Source of the DNA: Spisula solida
Taxonomy: Eukaryota > Mollusca > Bivalvia > Venerida > Mactridae
Reading direction: 5' to 3'
Assembly: GCA_947247005.1 (NCBI GenBank)
Contig: OX365953.1
Span: forward strand, 6,391,001 to 6,455,000
Length of the DNA stretch: 64,000 nt
Of the stretch, positions 53,701-59,700 are shown one piece after another (position 1 is the stretch's first letter; the number at the start of each line of letters is the position of its first letter). The position numbers and the translations under genes were made by a program. Under the pieces are notes generated by a model, which worked only from the letters and a program-made list of their open reading frames with translations, was not told where the DNA came from and searched no databases.

Positions 53701-56700
53701 AGAAAGTCAATCTTATATGCTGGGCCAAAACTTTGGAATTCCCTCCCTCAAAACATCAGAAATGCAAAAACATTAAACACATTTAAGACAAAATACATTG
53801 AGTACAAATTTCCACAATGGGCTGACAGCGTTGCTTCTTAGCCTACATCAGACACTATTGTTGTATGTAAATAAGCCTATGTTGAAAATTACATTGCATT
53901 ATATCTGTTATATTCTCAGACATTTTATTTTTCACCAATGCCATTAATAACTGAAGTTCACTATATGTTGTTTATTATGCACATTGTCATTTATGTATGC
54001 TTTTCAATGTTATTGTTATATTTGTCTGTTTTCTTTCCAGTGGACCATATTGAAAATTGATATTGCTGTCAAATATGTAATCCACAATAAATAAAGTCGT
54101 TATTATTATTATTATAAGCCCCGCCCACTAGCCTTATCTCGACCTGCCACACTCTGTAATTAACCAGATATTTTATAGAAGTTTAGCTATGCACACATGT
54201 TTTTATATTAAAAATATGTAAAAAATACCCAACAGCTATTATCAGATCTTAATGGTGATATTATTCTTGTTATTTTAGGTCTCAATAAACACACGACGGA
54301 CAGCGTCACATGATGGCTACATGAATAAGAGAAATAGCAATCGTGAAGAGGTTGCCATGGCAACGGATGATAATGTTTGTAAGTCGTTATTTTTCGAGAT
54401 TTTGCAAATGTCGTAGTGGTTAGGTAGAAGATTAGTTCTGTTTACAAGTTCTATAATAGATATAAGATCCGTCACAAGTTGTCTTTGGAGATCAACATTT
54501 CTTAAACAATTACTTAAAACGTGTGTAGAAAACACAGGTTATTAAGCAAGCCATTGGTAAGAAATAACAATTTTAAGCCGATGATGTTACGCTTTTGTGC
54601 TAAAAAGCTGGTGATGCCATGCGTTTGTGATCACACACATTGGAGAACATTGTTTCATGATTTGTTCTCACAGGCAAGATCATTGTATTTAATATGTGAT
54701 ACTGTCCAGTTAGGATATTGTGAGAGTGACATTGTTTTTGTGTGTGTTCTCAAAAGATTATAACCATTGTCTGAACAGGTAGAGCGAAGATAGTATGTTA
54801 GTTTAATATTGAAATTTTTGCTGTCTGTACGAGCCTAAACATTTATTTTACACCATTATGGTGTACTCGACCGCTGCGTCACTTTATTTATACCCTGACT
54901 GGACTATAGATGGTTATATTAGTTCTGTTTAGATGGATAATGAATTTTAAGACACTATAAATAGTTTGTGGTCAGCCCTTAACTCCATAGGTCCTATTTT
55001 ATTTTTACTGTGTCAGGCCCCAACAAATATTTTTAAAAGCACTTGTCCTGCAATATAGACAAAGAAGAACCCCACAAATGTTACTCGTCCTGCTAAATAA
55101 ATATAGAAGGAAAAAAATTGGCAGGACAAGCGGACGAGTAGATTTATTGAGGCCTGTGTGTGTTACTTTGTACAGTAAAGTTCCGCTATTAAGACCACCG
55201 ACCGTTCTGACAAAAAGTGGTCTTAATAGCGAGTCGGTCTTAATAGCGAGTCTGTGTGTATGTACCTTGAAGAAGCTAGCACTGGTTGTTATATACTGGT
55301 GAACATTGTCTTTGAAGCTAATATACATATATAAATATAATAAAAACAAAAACAATGTACAGCATACACATTTAATTAATACAATATAATATATATATAT
55401 TAATTAAAACTGCATAATTAGGCAGCAATAATGCTTATATTCTCTGAAGCTTAATTTATCCGAATTTTGAAGTTGTCCGAATACTACGCAAGTTACAATA
55501 ACAGACCGTGATTTGAATCGTTCTTGAGAATAAAATGGTGACTTCTTTGTTATGATTTGACCCAAACTATATTTAAGGAAGATTTATTGATTAATATAAA
55601 CTACATTAATGCTCTTCGTTATTAACAAAGTTCTGAACGATCTACGTTGGTAACGAAATTCCGTGACGCCGTATCGTACCTGACTTTAAACCGTACCGTA
55701 ATGGAAGACAATTTATTTTCATCGTCGGCAAATTCAACAAGTTTTTCACAACTTTAGTGACATTTAATTGATGCTAATCAGTGTCTTAAATTGGTTAATC
55801 TGCTTGTTTGCCAGTCATGCATGCTGCGCCAGGCAATTATCGATTGTTTATACATGTCATAAATGACTACACAAGTTTCAATACGGCGTCTTCGATCTCA
55901 AGCGCCCCGCGACCTTGATCAAGGTGCAAGATGATTTTCAAGCGCCCCAGAGATACGCGTAGGTGTGAATAAAGTTGTTTACACAAAATTATACATGACA
56001 CATAATTGGTCTTATTAGCGAGACCAAACACAGTGGGAATTGACACAATGGGACTGGTTAATTTGGTCGTAATACGGAATAGCGGACCGGTCGCATTATA
56101 GGACCTTAATTCAATTGAATATAGAACAAAATTATTTGGTTCTTTTAAAAATCGGTCGTAATAGCGGGACGGTCGCATTATCGGACCGGTCGTTAGGTGG
56201 AACTTTACTGTATGAGATAATGTTATATAGAGGATATTACATGAGTATCTTTTCATATTGAATTTATTAAACGAGTTGAATAAAATAATAAAATGCGAGG
56301 CTCTGCTGAGCATTTTATCGATTTTATTCAACAAGTTTAATAAATTGAATGTGGAAAGTCACAAATGTAATGTTCTTTTTATCACATGTTAGCCTTTTCT
56401 GGCCAAAAACATGAAATAGCTACTTATTTTCACTATAATAAACGCGCAACTTTGACGACGTCGCGTAACATTGAGTGACGTCATGTCGAAGCTTTTTTAC
56501 ACTAGTGTATTATCAAAAATAAATAATGGCTTTATTAGGCTACGGCGACGTCAAACATGTGATAAATATTAATCACCCCTCGTACATAACAGCATGCTTC
56601 GTGAAAGTATTACGGTTGTAACGATATTTGATTAAAGTGAGTGTGTCCGTATTTTACGTCAAACATGTGATAAAGTGATGTACAGGGAAATGACTTGACT

Positions 56701-59700
56701 TGTTATTCAGATGAAGTCTTAGAGCCGGACGATGATCTAGATGGTGTGAGTGTTGGTGGTATGGACGTATCAGATATAGAAGATGAAGACCATATGCAAC
56801 ATCACTCGAGTGGACCGCCTACAAGACGGGCACCAGGTCATCAAGGCCCTAGACCTTCTGCACCACCGGGGCCACAACCCAACTTCCAGCCGTCTCCGCC
56901 TCCAAAATATGCTCCTCGTCCTCCGGGGGTGTCAAGTAGTGCACCACAGTCTATGGTAAGTGTATGATGATGATAACCAGGCCCTTCCTCAAAATGTTTT
57001 TAAGGCACTGGGGCATTGGGCTGGGATTTGTGCTAAAGGAGATCGACCAGAATGGCTGAAATGTTTTAAAAGAGAAAACTGCATAGTTTTTGTCGAGCCC
57101 GCTTGCGGTGAGCGAGGCTTAGTCGCCACTTTTGGTGTATGTCCATGCGTCCGTCCGATTTTGTCCGGACCATAACTTTGTCATGCTTTGACCAATGTTG
57201 CTTATATTTGGCATGAATGTTAACCTCCATCAGGAGGAGTGTCATGCCCAACCCCAGGTTCCTATCTCAAAGGTCAAGGTCACAGTTGGAGGTCAAAGGT
57301 CAAATTGAAGCTTGTCCGGACCATAACTTTATCATGCTTTGACCTATGTTGCTTATATTTGGCATGAATGTTCACCTCCATGAGGAGGAGTGTCATGCCC
57401 AATCCTCAGATTCCTATCTCAAAGGTCAAGGTCACAGTTGGAGGTCAAAGGTCAAATTGAAGCTTGTCCGGACCATAACTTTGTCATGCTTTGACCAATG
57501 TTGCTTATATATGGCATGAATGTTCACCTCCATGAGGAGGAGTGTCATGCCCAACCCCAGGTTCCTATCTCAAAGGTCAAGGTCACAGTTGGAGGTCAAA
57601 GGTCAAATTGAAGCTTGTCCGGACCATAACTTTGTCATGCTTTGTCCAATGTTGCTTATATTTGGCATAAATGTTTACCTCCATGAGGAGGAGTGTCATG
57701 CCCAACCCCCAGGTTCCTATCTCAAAGGTCAAGGTCACAGTTGGAGGTCAAAGGTCAAATTGAAGCTTGTCCGGACCATTTCTTTATTATGCTTTGACCA
57801 ATGATGCTTATATTTGGCATGAATGTTAACCTCCATGAGGAGGAGTGTCATGCCTAACCCCCAGATGCCTATCTCAAAGGTCAAGGTCACAGTTGGAGGT
57901 CAAAGGTCAAATTGAAGCTTGTCCGGACCATACCTTTGTCATACATAGACCAATCTTTCTTATATTTGGCATGAATGTTAACCTCCATGAGGTGGAGTGT
58001 CATGCCCAACCCCCAGGTTCCTATCTCAAAGGTCAAGGTCACAGTTGAAGGTCAAAGATCAAATTGAAGGCTAATTTAAGTTGTAGCCATTTTTCAACGT
58101 GCGCCGAGGCTCGACATAATTTGCCTGAGGCACGAATTTCTAGTTTCATAATTTAAAGGCTGGTTTAAGCAATTTTTACATAATAAAGGCCATAGTCTCT
58201 CCAATAACACAATACTGAACCAAAAATATTAGCACCCACAGTGATTTAAAGACACCATACCATACTTCTGCCCCTGGGAAAGGGCCTGATAACAGTATCA
58301 AACTCTGCAACTATCGGTAATACGCTGCTAGAGGAACAATTTGAACAGATCGAAACTTGCATGAAAGAGTTCATGAGCATGATTATATTGTGCATTTATC
58401 GAACTTGTTAGTAGAGCAGAATTTAACAATAGAAATTTTATGTACAGTAGGGATGTGAAATAATGCCACTCGAAACAGACTTGAATCTTATTTTCAGGAT
58501 TGGGCATGATCCCTCAGTAAGGCCTCTGTATAATGTACCATAATCATTATGTAAAATGTGATGTAAATATTGATAAATGTTTTTTTAGTCACCAACCAGT
58601 AGGTTTGCCCTCCGTCCATCAGTCTGTCGGTCCGTCCGTCAAAAAATCTGGATCCTGACATAACTCAAACAGTTTCCAAGCTAGGCTTATGAAACTTGGT
58701 ATGTGGATAGGGGGCAATAAGGGGATAATGCATGTCTAAAAATATTTTGATTCTGACAAAAATTGTGGTTGCTATGGCAACAGAAACATTGAAAATGGCT
58801 TAAAACCGGTAGGGGACTTATGTATTGCTTGCAATTCTTAATGACTTGTTTATTTCAGCAACCCTCTTATGGTAGAAGTGCCGATTATCCAGAAGAAAGG
58901 TCATCATTTGACCCGACACAATCCCGTCCTGGTATGCGCTCATCAAATCCACCCCCAGGTGCTCAAAGAGGGCGGGATAATTTCTACAACAGGTCCCCCT
59001 CTCCCAATCCCAATGATACTTTCCCTCCGTCCAATAATAGGCCCCGCCCTGCTCCTAGACCACCCAGAATGCAACCTTCCCCACCCAAACCTCAGCCCCA
59101 ACCTCAAGCTCGTAACACCCCTTCACCTGTCAACAGACCGGGGTCGGGACCAAATCTCAGGGATTTGACAAGTCCGCCATCAGGTGACCAGTCTGGCAGA
59201 GAGAGCAGGCCAGATTCAGCAAGTAGACCACCAGGTAAGGTTAATATTCTAGAAGGTTCGCACATGACTTGAAAACCACTTGAATTTGATGCCTAATACG
59301 TGAAAAGTACTTGAGTTTGACACTGCCAAAAAGTCCTTGAAAAGTACTTAAATTTTGAAATAAGCATAATTTTCTGTAAATTGGCCTAGAATTTTACAAT
59401 TTTTAGCTCCACTATTCGTAGAATAAGGGAAGCTATTGAAGTCACCCGAGCGTCGGCGAAATGCGAATGTTAAAGTTTAGCTACAGGTTTTTTAATCTCT
59501 TATATTTTCAAAGTCCTTTGACATATTGCTTTGATACTTTGCATACTTGTTCACCATATAACACCAACCATACACAGGTGTAGGTTACTATATCAAACAT
59601 TTTGTTGAAATTATGCCCCCTTTTGGACTTTGAAATGCAAATGTTAAAGTTTAGGTACACATTTTTTAACCTCATATATCTTAAAAGTGCAGTGATATAT

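Noticed and set aside
53524..53841. Host gene encoding a 105-aa protein in intron 9
   Set aside because: Its sequence is the C-terminal tail of a non-LTR retrotransposon ORF2 and it sits in a truncated LINE with a typical 3' end.
57520..58048. Open frames of 94 and 67 codons as repetitive secreted proteins
   Set aside because: They arise from the 152-bp DNA tandem array inside intron 11 and have no independent support.
58869..59168. A 99-codon alternative-frame protein over exon 12
   Set aside because: It is a shadow of the Pro-rich exon 12 frame, which fits splice phases on both sides.
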